A stretch of 5,761 nt of DNA from Burkholderiales bacterium (GTDB lineage Bacteria > Pseudomonadota > Gammaproteobacteria > Burkholderiales > Casimicrobiaceae): positions 1-5,761 of the forward strand of contig JAISPI010000072.1 of the NCBI GenBank assembly GCA_031275075.1, written 5' to 3'. Under the pieces are notes generated by a model, which saw only the letters and a list, made by a program, of their open reading frames with translations, had not been told where the DNA came from and did no database searches. How positions within the stretch are numbered: position 1 is the first letter of the stretch; each line of letters begins with the position of its first letter. A program made the translations under genes and the position numbers. This document shows, one piece after another, positions 5,630 to 5,761 of the stretch.

Positions 5630-5761
5630 ATGACGAAACGGCGTTATTTTGGGACGGATGGGATTCGCGGACGTGTCGGTTCAGTGCCGATTACGCCTGA
5701 GTTTGCGCTGAAACTCGGCTGGGCGGCGGGGCGTGTGTTGGCGCGCGCTGTCGATTCTCGC
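5630..5761 (+). CDS. glmM: Phosphoglucosamine mutase GlmM, N-terminal 44 codons (cut by window edge)
   Basis: GlmM interconverts glucosamine-6-phosphate and glucosamine-1-phosphate on the way to UDP-GlcNAc for peptidoglycan and lipopolysaccharide. Only the first 44 of roughly 450 residues are in the window. The start MTKRRYFGTDGIRGRVG carries the FGTDGIRG signature that opens GlmM proteins, followed by ITPEFALKLGWAAGRVL, the usual first helix. The catalytic serine loop and metal site lie beyond the window. It follows folP by 3 bp, the common folP-glmM pairing, which supports the name over other phosphohexomutases. Confidence 0.95.
   Translation, partial: MTKRRYFGTDGIRGRVGSVPITPEFALKLGWAAGRVLARAVDSR

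Overview
The window looks like a chromosomal housekeeping locus from a proteobacterium, most likely a betaproteobacterium. The evidence is the gene order yhbY <> rlmE-ftsH-folP-glmM, the style of the proteins (for example a MoaA with a ~30-residue N-terminal extension and a SLDAIDDATFRRMND block), and a moderately GC-rich composition. The genus cannot be resolved by eye. I see no mobile element, tRNA, rRNA or CRISPR array, and no sign of horizontal transfer.

Layout: two genes lie on the minus strand. The first is a YhbY-family ribosome-assembly RNA-binding protein (1803 to 1195) with an unusually long basic tail. After a 142-bp gap comes moaA (starting at 1052), which runs off the left edge just before its expected C-terminus. 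A 108-bp divergent intergenic region (1804-1911) separates these from the plus-strand cluster. That cluster is rlmE (23S rRNA 2'-O-methyltransferase, 1912-2556), a 191-bp leader region, ftsH (membrane AAA+ zinc protease, 2748-4640, TTG start), an intrinsic terminator with a perfect 8-bp stem (4675-4708), folP (dihydropteroate synthase, 4742-5626), and the first 44 codons of glmM (from 5630), which run off the right edge.

The genes are not one pathway. YhbY and RlmE both act on the large ribosomal subunit. FtsH handles membrane and regulatory proteolysis and is classically linked to rlmE. FolP (folate) and GlmM (UDP-GlcNAc precursor) are biosynthetic enzymes that are commonly neighbours. folP and glmM are separated by only 3 bp, so they are probably co-transcribed. 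The terminator after ftsH largely splits rlmE-ftsH from folP-glmM, unless read-through occurs.

The most unusual structure is in the rlmE-ftsH gap. Three tandem 12-bp units (2677-2712) sit inside a 33-codon open frame (2650-2751). The stop codon of that frame overlaps the TTG start of ftsH, and the frame also contains the ftsH Shine-Dalgarno sequence. It could be a translational-coupling leader or simply chance. Everything else is ordinary core-genome sequence, and I found no convincing new multi-gene system.
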